From NCBI GenBank assembly GCA_012515365.1, contig JAAYYM010000415.1, positions 1 to 5,751 on the forward strand: a DNA stretch of 5,751 nucleotides, written 5' to 3'. Shown in pieces: positions 1 to 5,751 of this stretch; position 1 is the stretch's first letter, and each line of letters opens with the position of its first letter. The notes beneath the pieces were generated by a model that worked only from the letters and a program-made list of their open reading frames with translations, ran no database searches and had not been told where the DNA came from. The position numbers and the translations under genes are program-made. The stretch comes from Clostridia bacterium. Lineage in GTDB: Bacteria > Bacillota_A > Clostridia > Lachnospirales > Lachnospiraceae.

Positions 1-492
1 AGAAGCATAAGAAAATATCGTGATCAGCAGATCAGAGAGGAACAGCTGCAGGAAATACTGTTAGCTGGCGAATATGCACCTTCAGGAATGGGCGCTCAGC
101 CTGTTACGATGATCGTCATACAAAATAAACAAGTCATTGAGCAATTGTCAAAGCTCAATGCCATTGTAATGGGAAATAAAAATATAGATCCGTTTTACGG
201 AGCACCAACGGTGATTGCTGTTCTTGCTGATAAGAATCGTTCTACCTGCATCGAGGATGGCAGTCTTGTTATTGGAAATCTGATGAATGCTGCGCATGCA
301 CTTGGAGTAGATTCCTGTTGGATCCACCGTGCAAAGGAAGTGTTTGAAAGCGCACAGGGACGCGATTTCCTTTATGAATGGGGTCTGAATGATAACTACG
401 TAGGTGTTGGAAACTGTATCCTTGGATATCGTGACTGTGAGTATCCGGAGCCAATTCCACGTAAAGAGAATTTTATCGTCAGGGTATATTAA
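1..492 (+). CDS. Nitroreductase family protein, 5'-truncated by window edge
   Basis: Frame 1 is open from the first base to the TAA at 490-492, giving 163 residues. The fragment begins with Arg-Ser-Ile-Arg-Lys-Tyr, which matches the N-terminal FMN-phosphate-binding S-[IV]-R-x-[FY] motif of nitroreductases. It is followed by APSGMGAQP at about residues 26-34, the usual A-P-S-G/x-x-N-x-Q-P block. Further family signatures are the DPFYGAPTVIAVLA strand, the GNLMNAAHALGVDSCWIHRA helix-strand segment (FMN and dimer region), and a C-terminal PRKENF(I)VRV tail of the kind that wraps round the partner subunit. Family members are about 170 residues, so only about 5-10 N-terminal residues should be missing. 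Such proteins are cytoplasmic FMN homodimers that reduce nitro compounds, quinones or other acceptors with NAD(P)H, but the physiological substrate cannot be read from sequence. An internal ATG at 88 is not the start, because the motifs upstream of it are in frame. The gene ends one base before the LacI-family gene, which suggests one transcript. Confidence 0.9.
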   Translation, partial: RSIRKYRDQQIREEQLQEILLAGEYAPSGMGAQPVTMIVIQNKQVIEQLSKLNAIVMGNKNIDPFYGAPTVIAVLADKNRSTCIEDGSLVIGNLMNAAHALGVDSCWIHRAKEVFESAQGRDFLYEWGLNDNYVGVGNCILGYRDCEYPEPIPRKENFIVRVY

Positions 493-493
493 T

Positions 494-1483
494 ATGGTTT
501 CAATCAAAGACGTAGCTGAGCACGCAGGAGTCGCGATATCGACCGTATCAAAGGTGCTCAACAATTATCCATATGTAAGTGAACAAACTAAGAATAAAGT
601 GCGTGAATCTATTCATGCACTTAATTATGTGCCAAATACAATAGCAGCTGCACTTTCCTCAAAACAGGTGGGACGTGCAGCTATTATTATCAGTCTGAAT
701 ATGCAGACACAGGCGATCGATGAGATTACGATGCAGTATTTATCAGGTGCACTGCATCAGGCGCAGCTGCTGAATATAGAGATTATCACGATTTTCTTTT
801 CGATGATCAGTCATTTGACACCGGAAGAAATCACAAGGTATCTGCAGTCACAGGGGATCACAGGTATTCTGATCTGTGGAATTACAAAAGAGTCGAAGAA
901 TCTTCACCAGCTGATCGAATCGCGGGTTTTTAAGTGCGTAGTCATTGATGCGCCCTTCACCAATGAAAGTACGTCATCTGTCGGGATTGACCATGAACAG
1001 GCACAATATGATGTTGCCAAAAAGACTATTGTGGAAAATTCCTGCAAGCGGATACTCTACATTGCAGGAAAGAGAAATGGATATGTAACGGATGAAAGAA
1101 TTAAGGGCATCAAGCGTCTTGCTCAGGATCTGAAGCTCACCGTGCTTCTACGGGATGGGGCGTTCAGTGAGAAAACAGCAAGAGAAATTACGTTTAAATA
1201 TGCGAAAAATAAGGATGCAGTTGTCTGCGCATCTGACCTGATGGCAATCGGTGCCATGAATGCGCTGACTGAGATGGACATTTTTAGACCGGTATGCGGA
1301 TTTGATGGGATTATACTGATGGGATATGTAGGCAAGCAGATGAATACAATTTCCCAGAATTTTTATCGGGTGGCAGCAGAGGCAATGAATGAACTTGACC
1401 GGCTTTATCATGAAGAAAATGGACAGAGAGTGATTTTGGATTATGAAATTGTACGCATGCAATATTTGGAAATTATACGTTAA
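494..1483 (+). CDS. LacI-family transcriptional regulator (probable sugar-responsive repressor)
   Basis: This complete 329-residue protein has the full LacI/GalR architecture and usual length. The N-terminal helix-turn-helix is at residues 3-22 (SIKDVAEHAGVAISTVSKVL), with I15, S16 and K20 at the positions that read operator bases in LacI (Tyr17, Gln18, Arg22). A hinge helix follows at about 47-58 (PNTIAAALSSKQ) and includes L54, equivalent to the leucine that wedges into a central CG step. Residues about 61-329 form the periplasmic-binding-protein-like effector and dimerisation domain, with family landmarks GITGILICG (121-129), SVGIDHEQAQ (162-171), CASDLMAIGAMNAL (245-258) and CGFDGI (268-273). 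The start at 494 is chosen over an in-frame ATG at 404: it puts the helix-turn-helix at residue 3 as in the family, has an AGGG at 481-484 spaced 9 bases, and avoids a 30-residue extension inside the nitroreductase gene. Its neighbours, a phosphorylase and a sugar-binding lipoprotein, imply that it responds to a maltose-type oligosaccharide or derivative and represses their promoters. That role and the effector are inferences. Confidence 0.92.
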   Translation: MVSIKDVAEHAGVAISTVSKVLNNYPYVSEQTKNKVRESIHALNYVPNTIAAALSSKQVGRAAIIISLNMQTQAIDEITMQYLSGALHQAQLLNIEIITIFFSMISHLTPEEITRYLQSQGITGILICGITKESKNLHQLIESRVFKCVVIDAPFTNESTSSVGIDHEQAQYDVAKKTIVENSCKRILYIAGKRNGYVTDERIKGIKRLAQDLKLTVLLRDGAFSEKTAREITFKYAKNKDAVVCASDLMAIGAMNALTEMDIFRPVCGFDGIILMGYVGKQMNTISQNFYRVAAEAMNELDRLYHEENGQRVILDYEIVRMQYLEIIR

Positions 1484-1592
1484 CAGAATGACCACAATTT
1501 GTGTAGAATGAATAAAAATAAATTGAAAATATATGGATAATATCAGTATTATTATGCAATCCTAACAAAAACATATTTTGTGAAAAAGAGGG

Positions 1593-1621
1593 TTGCGGAA
1601 AACGTTTTCCTATGCTAGATT
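1593..1621 (+). promoter_or_regulatory. Candidate sigma-A promoter for the phosphorylase gene
   Basis: TTGCGG at 1593-1598 is a weak -35 (TTG matches). A 17-base spacer separates it from TAGATT at 1616-1621, which matches TATAAT at four of six positions and carries an upstream TGC (1613-1615) as an extended -10. The spacer contains the perfect palindrome at 1597-1610, so repressor binding would block polymerase directly. Transcription would start near 1628, giving a leader of about 100 bases. The boxes are weak on their own, and the placement of the palindrome is the main support. Confidence 0.5.
1597..1610. promoter_or_regulatory. LacI-family / cre-like operator, perfect 14-bp palindrome
   Basis: GGAAAACGTTTTCC is a perfect inverted repeat around a central CG, the hallmark of LacI/GalR-family sites where the hinge helices intercalate. 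It also fits the catabolite response element pattern (TGWAANCGNTNWCA) except at the two outer bases, so CcpA is an alternative binder. It sits 118 bases upstream of the phosphorylase start and 113 bases after the stop of the adjacent LacI-family gene, which makes the neighbouring regulator the simplest candidate. Confidence 0.75.
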
Positions 1622-1659
1622 GATACTATCCGGATTATGAATGATTAGATTTACAATGC

Positions 1660-1681
1660 GAACTATGATCAGAACTATGAT
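1660..1681 (+). repeat. 10-bp direct repeat in phosphorylase leader (12-bp period)
   Basis: GAACTATGAT occurs at 1660-1669 and again, identically, at 1672-1681, separated by CA. A partly overlapping 8-bp repeat, ATGATAGG, lies at 1677-1684 and 1690-1697. The repeats lie between the predicted transcription start and the Shine-Dalgarno site. No function can be assigned. They could be a regulator's half-sites or simple slippage products. Confidence 0.6.
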
Positions 1682-1717
1682 AGGGAAAAATGATAGGAAA
1701 CCACGACACGAACCAAG

Positions 1718-1723
1718 AAAGGA
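1718..1723 (+). promoter_or_regulatory. Ribosome binding site of the phosphorylase gene, ambiguous between two ATGs
   Basis: AAAGGA at 1718-1723 precedes two consecutive in-frame ATG codons at 1729 and 1732. The gap is 5 bases to the first and 8 bases to the second, so the second methionine has the more usual spacing. The two choices differ by a single residue. Confidence 0.7.
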
Positions 1724-1728
1724 AATGA

Positions 1729-4047
1729 ATGATGACATTAAATAAAACACTACAGTCGGTACAAAGAGACATTATGAATTCACAGTTAAGTGAAAGACTT
1801 GAAGCAATTACAAGTAAAAACTTTCAAAAATCAATCAGTGAATGCGCGGATGCAGATTTATATAAGGCTATTTTAGAATTGACCAAGGAGGAAATAGCGA
1901 TAGCACCTGAAATCCAGGGAGATAAAAAAGTATATTATATCTCAGCAGAATTCTTGATTGGTAAGCTTTTATCCAATAATCTTATCAATCTGGGCTTATA
2001 TGATAAGATGAGAGAAGTTCTGGAAAGCAATGGAAAATCATTGGCTCAGATTGAGGAATATGAACCGGAACCATCACTAGGAAATGGTGGTCTGGGAAGA
2101 CTGGCTGCATGCTTTCTTGATTCCATCGCATCACTTGGACTTCCGGGAGACGGAATCGGATTGAATTATCATTTCGGACTTTTCAAACAGGTATTTGAAA
2201 ATTGTAAGCAGACTACACAGAAGAATGAATGGATTGAGGAGCAGTCATGGCTTCAAAAAACGGATGTTTCTTTCGATGTATGCTTTGGCTCTAAAAAAGT
2301 AAAATCAGTGATGTATGATATCGATGTCATTGGTTATGAGAATGGAAAAAATAAGCTTCATTTATTTGATATACAGTCAATCGATGAGTCTGTTGTTAAA
2401 GACGGAATTGATTTTGACAAGACAAAGATCGATCAGAATCTGACCCTGTTTCTCTATCCGGATGATTCTGATGAAGCAGGAAATCTCTTGCGTATTTATC
2501 AGCAGTATTTCATGGTAAGCAATGCGGCACAGTTGATCCTAAAAGATATGAAGGAGCGTCAATATGATTTGAGAAAGCTGGATCAGCATGCTGTCATTCA
2601 GATCAATGATACGCATCCAACTATGATTATTCCGGAATTGATACGCATCCTGACTGAAGAAAAGGCAATGCCTCTAGATGAAGCAATCGATGTTATCAGC
2701 AGAACATGTGCGTATACCAACCATACCATTTTATCAGAAGCACTTGAAAAATGGCCACTGGCTTATTTAGAAAAGGTTGTTCCACAGCTTGTGCCGATTA
2801 TCAAAGAGCTTTCTAAACGCGTAGCAAACAAATATAAAGATGAAAAGGTACAGATCATCGACAAAGACAATCGTGTGCATATGGCTCACATTGATATCCA
2901 TTATGGATTTTCGATTAATGGAGTTGCAGCTCTTCATACAGAAATATTGAAAGAGTCAGAATTGAAGCATTTTTATGACATCTATCCAGAGAAGTTTAAT
3001 AATAAGACCAACGGAATCACCTTCCGCAGATGGCTCCTCTCCTGTAATCCGGATTTGACACAGTGGATTCAAAGTCATATTGGAGACGGATTCAAAAAGG
3101 ATGCAATGGAGCTTGAAAAACTGTTGACACTAATGGATGATACAGAAGCACTCGATCAGCTTAAGAGCATCAAGCAGAGAAAGAAGGAACAGCTTTCGGC
3201 ATACATTTACGAAAAAGAAGGAATTCAGATTGACCCTGAATCCATCTATGACATCCAGATCAAACGACTGCATGAATATAAACGTCAGCAGATGAATGCA
3301 CTTTATATCATTCATAAATATCTGGAGATTAAGAGAGGGATTTATCCAAAACGTCCAATCACATTTATCTTTGGTGCAAAAGCAGCACCGGCCTATGTGA
3401 TTGCTCAGGATATCATACATTTGCTTTTGGTTTTACAGAAAATCATACAGAATGATGCAGAGGCAAGAAAGTATATACGTGTGGTCATGGTAGAAAATTA
3501 TAATGTCAGCTATGCAGAACATTTGATTCCGGCATGTGATGTTTCTGAGCAGATTTCACTTGCTTCCAAGGAAGCTTCAGGAACCGGAAATATGAAATTC
3601 ATGCTGAATGGTGCTGTTACACTTGGTACAAGTGACGGTGCAAATGTTGAAATCCATTCACTTGTCGGAGATGATAATATTTATATCTTTGGTAAAGACA
3701 GTGAGGAAGTGATCAAACACTATGAACACGCAGATTATGTATCAAAAGATTATTATGAAAAGAGTGAAGTGATCAAGGAAGCAGTTGACTTTATCAAGAG
3801 TACAAAAGCAAAACGTAACGGAGACAAAGTATGTCTGATGCGTCTTTACAATGAATTGTTGAATAAAGACTGGTTTATGACATTACTTGATCTTGAAGAA
3901 TACATCAAAGTGAAAGATCAGATGTTTGAGGACTATGAAGATGAAGATCGTTTTAAGAAAATGATGCTTGTAAATATTGCTAAAGCAGGATTCTTTTCAT
4001 CTGATCGAACCATTGCAGAATATAACAGAGATATCTGGAAAATTTAA
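1729..4047 (+). CDS. glgP: Glycogen / maltodextrin (alpha-glucan) phosphorylase, GT35 family
   Basis: This complete 772-residue enzyme of the PLP-dependent alpha-glucan phosphorylase family releases glucose-1-phosphate from the non-reducing end of alpha-1,4-glucan in the cytoplasm. Family blocks appear in order: [19 protein letters not shown] (114-132), the substrate-site QINDTHPT (291-298), AYTNHT with active-site H332 (equivalent to His377 of the muscle enzyme), [12 protein letters not shown] (425-436), KRLHEYKRQ (512-520, with the phosphate-site Lys-Arg pair), and [10 protein letters not shown] with the PLP Schiff-base lysine at K623. The C-terminal [15 protein letters not shown] is also typical. 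It is somewhat shorter than E. coli MalP or GlgP (about 800). The N-terminus lacks the segment carrying the phosphorylatable Ser14 of animal enzymes, so control is probably transcriptional. After the glycine-rich block it reads GLNYHFGLF, closer to E. coli MalP (GLNYQYGLF) than to the RYE(Y/F)G form, which favours maltodextrin as substrate, but glycogen is not excluded. The gene has its own promoter/operator and terminator, so it is probably monocistronic. Confidence 0.95.
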   Translation: MMTLNKTLQSVQRDIMNSQLSERLEAITSKNFQKSISECADADLYKAILELTKEEIAIAPEIQGDKKVYYISAEFLIGKLLSNNLINLGLYDKMREVLESNGKSLAQIEEYEPEPSLGNGGLGRLAACFLDSIASLGLPGDGIGLNYHFGLFKQVFENCKQTTQKNEWIEEQSWLQKTDVSFDVCFGSKKVKSVMYDIDVIGYENGKNKLHLFDIQSIDESVVKDGIDFDKTKIDQNLTLFLYPDDSDEAGNLLRIYQQYFMVSNAAQLILKDMKERQYDLRKLDQHAVIQINDTHPTMIIPELIRILTEEKAMPLDEAIDVISRTCAYTNHTILSEALEKWPLAYLEKVVPQLVPIIKELSKRVANKYKDEKVQIIDKDNRVHMAHIDIHYGFSINGVAALHTEILKESELKHFYDIYPEKFNNKTNGITFRRWLLSCNPDLTQWIQSHIGDGFKKDAMELEKLLTLMDDTEALDQLKSIKQRKKEQLSAYIYEKEGIQIDPESIYDIQIKRLHEYKRQQMNALYIIHKYLEIKRGIYPKRPITFIFGAKAAPAYVIAQDIIHLLLVLQKIIQNDAEARKYIRVVMVENYNVSYAEHLIPACDVSEQISLASKEASGTGNMKFMLNGAVTLGTSDGANVEIHSLVGDDNIYIFGKDSEEVIKHYEHADYVSKDYYEKSEVIKEAVDFIKSTKAKRNGDKVCLMRLYNELLNKDWFMTLLDLEEYIKVKDQMFEDYEDEDRFKKMMLVNIAKAGFFSSDRTIAEYNRDIWKI

Positions 4048-4087
4048 TTCATGTTTTCCGGACATTGCAACTTATGATTATATCAGT

Positions 4088-4127
4088 AAACAGCCTGAGC
4101 GTATGACTCAGGCTGTTTTGTTTATTA
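4088..4127 (+). terminator. Rho-independent terminator after the phosphorylase gene
   Basis: A perfect 12-bp stem, AAACAGCCTGAG (4088-4099) paired with CTCAGGCTGTTT (4107-4118), encloses a 7-base loop (CGTATGA). A T-rich tract follows (TTTTGTTTATT, 4116-4126). It begins 40 bases after the phosphorylase stop and separates that unit from the transporter gene. Confidence 0.93.
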
Positions 4128-4142
4128 TGAATAAAATTCTGA

Positions 4143-4169
4143 TTGACACGCACCAAATTAGCGTAAAAT
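4143..4169 (+). promoter_or_regulatory. Candidate upstream promoter for the transporter operon (short spacer)
   Basis: TTGACA at 4143-4148 is a perfect -35 hexamer. TAAAAT at 4164-4169 matches five of six -10 positions, but the spacer is only 15 bases, shorter than the usual 16-18. If used, it would give a leader of more than 200 bases that includes the whole repeat block. Confidence 0.35.
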
Positions 4170-4221
4170 TATGTGCTTATCTCACAAAAAAAATATTTTT
4201 GCGGACGTAGGATTGATATTT

Positions 4222-4249
4222 TTGACTAAATATGATAGTCTTTTATCAG
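4222..4249 (+). promoter_or_regulatory. Candidate proximal promoter for the transporter operon
   Basis: TTGACT (4222-4227, five of six -35 positions) is followed after 16 bases by TATCAG (4244-4249, four of six -10 positions). Transcription would begin around 4256, inside the LacI-like palindrome at 4254-4269, a classic arrangement for repression. The -10 is weak. TATGAT at 4231-4236 is a better -10 hexamer, but it has no -35 at a usable distance. Confidence 0.4.
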
Positions 4250-4253
4250 GCAA

Positions 4254-4269
4254 TCGGAAACGTTACCGA
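4254..4269. promoter_or_regulatory. LacI-family-like operator upstream of sugar-binding protein gene
   Basis: TCGGAAACGTTACCGA is a 16-base dyad centred on CG. Seven of its eight base pairs are symmetrical, with one A/A mismatch. Aligned on the centre it shares 9 of 14 positions with the palindrome upstream of the phosphorylase, including the AAACGTT core. It lies 122 bases before the start codon. Control by the same LacI-family regulator is an inference. The flanks differ enough that a different regulator of the family could bind. Confidence 0.6.
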
Positions 4270-4308
4270 CAACGATACCGATAACGATGCCGGAAGTTGC
4301 CGGATAAA
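4261..4308 (+). repeat. Tandem 12-bp-like direct repeats (TTRCCG-type half-sites)
   Basis: Four same-orientation units lie end to end: CGTTACCGACAA (4261-4272), CGATACCGATAA (4273-4284), CGATGCCGGAAG (4285-4296) and TTGCCGGATAAA (4297-4308). The sub-repeat ACCGAYAACGAT (4265-4276, 4277-4288) is identical at 11 of 12 positions. The shared core (T/A)T(A/G)CCG recurs at 4263, 4275, 4287 and 4297, so the spacing is 12, 12 and 10 bases, about one helical turn. A fifth, inverted copy (CGGAAACG, 4255-4262) completes the palindrome at 4254-4269. The array looks like multiple half-sites for a DNA-binding protein. Confidence 0.65.
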
Positions 4309-4373
4309 TTTTCTGGCAATGGTTACAATAACATTGATCGCAGTCATTCAAGGCTGCGGCACATTTTCAGATT

Positions 4374-4383
4374 AAGGAGAGGA
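4374..4383 (+). promoter_or_regulatory. Ribosome binding site of the sugar-binding protein gene
   Basis: AAGGAG at 4374-4379 is a near-consensus Shine-Dalgarno site but lies 12 bases before the ATG at 4392. The overlapping AGAGGA at 4378-4383 has 8-base spacing. Either supports the 4392 start, which gives a complete lipoprotein signal peptide. Confidence 0.8.
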
Positions 4384-4391
4384 AAAGCGTT

Positions 4392-5751
4392 ATGAAAAGG
4401 AAATTAATCAGTGCTTTATTATCTGCAGCAATGGTAGCTACTTTACTTGCAGGATGTGGTTCAAACCAAACAACAGGTGAAGCACCTGCAACAGAAAGTA
4501 CAACAGAAGAGGCAGCACCGGAAGCAACAACAGAGGAAGAGGCGCCACAAGCAACAGATACAGCTGCAACAGGATCAGTTTACTACTTAAACTTTAAACC
4601 TGAAGTAGATGAAGTGTGGCAGGAACTGGCACAGAAGTATACAGAAGAAACGGGGGTTCCTGTAGAAGTTGTTACAGCAGCAAGTGGAACTTATGAGCAG
4701 ACTCTTAAGTCAGAAATTGCAAATACAGATGCACCTACATTATTCCAGATCAACGGACCTGTAGGATATCAGAATTGGAAAGATTATTGTTTAGATTTGA
4801 AAGATACAGACCTTTACAGCTGGCTCTTAGATAAGAGCATCGTAGTAGAAGGAGAAGACGGTGGTGTATATGGTATTCCTTACGTAGTAGAGGGTTATGG
4901 TATCATTTACAATAACGCAATCATGGACAAATATTTTGCACTTGATGGCGCAAAAGCAGCATCAATCGATGAAATTAAAAACTTTGATACATTGAAAGCT
5001 GTTGTAGAAGATATGCAGTCTAAAAAAGATGATTTGGGAATTGAAGGCGTATTCGCATCCACATCTTTACTTCCAGGAGAAGACTGGAGATGGCAGACAC
5101 ATTTAGCAAACCTTCCTGTATACTATGAGTATAAAGAAAAAGGAATCAAAGATACAGATGCTCTTGAGTTTACATACTCAGACAACTTTAAAAACATCTT
5201 TGATCTCTACATCAACAACTCATGCACAGCACCAGGACTTTTAGGAAGTAAATCAGTAGATGACTCTATGGCAGAGTTTGCATTAGGAAAAGCAGCTATG
5301 GTACAGAATGGTAACTGGGGCTGGGGACAGATCTCAGGTGTTGAAGGAAACGTAGTAGCAGATACAGACGTTAAATTCTTACCAATCTACACAGGTGTAA
5401 AAGGTGAAGAAAGCCAGGGGCTTTGTACAGGAACAGAAAACTTCTTCTGTATCAACAGTCAGGCATCACCTGAAGATCAGCAGGCATCCATCGCATTCGT
5501 AGAATGGCTGTTCAGCTCAGAGACAGGAAAAGATGCAGTTACAAACAAACTTGGATTTATAGCTCCTTTCAATACATTTACAGATGCTGAGAAACCAACC
5601 GATCCACTGGCACAGGAAGTAATCAAATATATGGGTGATTCTTCACTGACAAGTGTAGCATGGAACTTCACATCATTCCCAAGTCAGCAGTTCAAAGATG
5701 ACTTTGGTGCAGCATTACTTGAATACGCATCAGGAAGTCTTTCATGGGATG
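4392..5751 (+). CDS. Carbohydrate ABC transporter substrate-binding lipoprotein, 3'-truncated
   Basis: The frame is open from ATG 4392 to the window edge, giving 453 residues with no stop seen. Residues 1-22 are a lipoprotein signal peptide: MKRK, a hydrophobic segment, and lipobox LAGC with lipidated C22, so the protein is anchored on the outer face of the membrane. Residues about 23-61 are a low-complexity Thr/Glu/Ala/Pro linker. The rest resembles family 1 extracellular solute-binding proteins (MalE/UgpB/MsmE type): an opening strand VYYLNFKPEVDEVW (63-76), the hinge-region IPYVVEGYGIIYNN (162-175), and an aromatic MVQNGNWGWGQ segment (303-313) typical of sugar-binding clefts. The final GSLSWD usually lies just before the C-terminal helix, so probably only about 10-20 residues are missing. 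Permease genes would be expected next. Threonine is mostly ACA and alanine mostly GCA, which fits high expression. Context with an alpha-glucan phosphorylase suggests maltodextrin as ligand, but the ligand is not proven by sequence. Confidence 0.92.
   Translation, partial: MKRKLISALLSAAMVATLLAGCGSNQTTGEAPATESTTEEAAPEATTEEEAPQATDTAATGSVYYLNFKPEVDEVWQELAQKYTEETGVPVEVVTAASGTYEQTLKSEIANTDAPTLFQINGPVGYQNWKDYCLDLKDTDLYSWLLDKSIVVEGEDGGVYGIPYVVEGYGIIYNNAIMDKYFALDGAKAASIDEIKNFDTLKAVVEDMQSKKDDLGIEGVFASTSLLPGEDWRWQTHLANLPVYYEYKEKGIKDTDALEFTYSDNFKNIFDLYINNSCTAPGLLGSKSVDDSMAEFALGKAAMVQNGNWGWGQISGVEGNVVADTDVKFLPIYTGVKGEESQGLCTGTENFFCINSQASPEDQQASIAFVEWLFSSETGKDAVTNKLGFIAPFNTFTDAEKPTDPLAQEVIKYMGDSSLTSVAWNFTSFPSQQFKDDFGAALLEYASGSLSWD

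Larger units (their letters stand above)
1484..1728. other. 245-bp intergenic regulatory region between lacI-family gene and phosphorylase
   Basis: The spacer is strongly AT-rich in its first half and has no supported coding sequence. No GC-rich stem plus T-run follows the lacI stop, so some read-through into the phosphorylase is possible. It contains short AT-rich dyads: CACAA-T-TTGTG at 1493-1503, ATAATA-TCAG-TATTAT at 1537-1552 and ACAAAA-ACATA-TTTTGT at 1565-1581. None is convincing as a terminator. The main promoter, operator and leader repeat are listed separately. Confidence 0.7.
4242..4308 (+). repeat. 12-bp inverted repeat bracketing the operator and repeat array
   Basis: TTTATCAGGCAA at 4242-4253 and TTGCCGGATAAA at 4297-4308 are inverted copies matching at 11 of 12 positions, separated by 43 bases. 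In RNA they could close a long stem (one A/G mismatch at 4248/4302, plus a possible U-G pair at 4254/4296) round the repeat array. The 3' arm is followed directly by TTTT (4309-4312). Whether it acts as DNA sites, an RNA structure or neither is unknown. Confidence 0.55.
4128..4391. other. 264-bp regulatory region upstream of the sugar-binding protein gene
   Basis: There is no supported gene here. After the terminator there is an AT-rich half, including an AAAAAT/ATTTTT palindrome at 4189-4200, and then a GC-richer block of repeats from about 4242 to 4336. A small dyad, GTTA-CAA-TAAC, lies at 4322-4332. The outer arms CAATG (4317-4321) and CATTG (4332-4336) could extend it with one bulge. Candidate promoters, operator and repeats are listed separately. 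From 4337 to the Shine-Dalgarno site I see nothing clear. Confidence 0.75.

Noticed and set aside
404..493. An in-frame upstream ATG at 404 would extend the LacI-family protein by 30 residues.
   Set aside because: The extension lies inside the nitroreductase gene, has no family counterpart, and would push the helix-turn-helix away from the N-terminus. The 494 start fits the family and has an AGGG at good spacing.
148..564. Minus-strand open frame of 138 codons.
   Set aside because: It lies antisense to the nitroreductase and the start of the regulator, both well supported. Its translation shows no recognisable family features.
1537..1552. AT-rich hairpin considered as a terminator for the LacI-family gene.
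   Set aside because: The stem is six A-T pairs with no GC content and no T-run follows, so it would be too weak.
1725..1745. ATG at 1725 considered as an alternative start or a leader peptide overlapping the phosphorylase start.
   Set aside because: It is in a different frame and stops after six codons. The Shine-Dalgarno spacing of one base is too short for use.
3977..4210. Plus-strand open frame of 77 codons spanning the phosphorylase end and the terminator.
   Set aside because: It overlaps the phosphorylase C-terminus in another frame, runs through the terminator hairpin, and has no ribosome binding site or family resemblance.
4261..4308. Tandem repeats considered as a CRISPR array.
   Set aside because: The units are only 12 bases long and adjoin one another with no spacers, and no cas genes are present.
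5477..5671. Minus-strand open frame of 64 codons.
   Set aside because: It is antisense to the sugar-binding protein gene and looks like a shadow of that gene's codon usage.

Overview
The window looks like a chromosomal piece of a low-to-moderate GC Firmicute. A gut Lachnospiraceae-type Clostridium (Roseburia / Eubacterium / Blautia relatives) is the best guess. This rests on the style of the proteins, the AT-rich spacers, strong AGGAG-type Shine-Dalgarno sites, and a lipoprotein-type sugar-binding protein. The genus is an inference. All recognised genes are on the + strand.

Layout: (1) 1-492 is the 3' part of a small FMN-dependent nitroreductase-family protein whose first residues lie outside the window. 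(2) 494-1483 is a complete LacI-family transcriptional regulator, one base after the nitroreductase stop, so the two are probably co-transcribed. (3) 1484-1728 is a 245-base AT-rich spacer. It holds a perfect 14-bp LacI-type palindrome lying between plausible -35 and extended -10 elements, followed by a 12-bp-period direct repeat in the leader. (4) 1729-4047 encodes a complete PLP-dependent glycogen/maltodextrin phosphorylase. (5) 4088-4127 is a strong intrinsic terminator. (6) 4128-4391 is a regulatory region with two candidate promoters, a second LacI-like palindrome, a tandem array of 12-bp-like repeats and a flanking 12-bp inverted repeat. (7) 4392-5751 is the start and most of a lipoprotein sugar-binding component of a carbohydrate ABC transporter, cut by the right edge probably close to its C-terminus.

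Taken together this reads as an alpha-glucan (maltodextrin/starch-derived) use locus. The binding protein captures oligosaccharide at the cell surface, with permease genes expected to the right of the window. The phosphorylase splits intracellular alpha-1,4-glucan into glucose-1-phosphate. The LacI protein is the obvious candidate to control both transcription units through the two central-CG palindromes. The substrate assignment rests mainly on the phosphorylase and gene neighbourhood, not on direct evidence in the binding protein.

I see no mobile element, CRISPR array, tRNA or rRNA, and no clearly new system. The least explained part is the repeat-rich leader at about 4242-4336.
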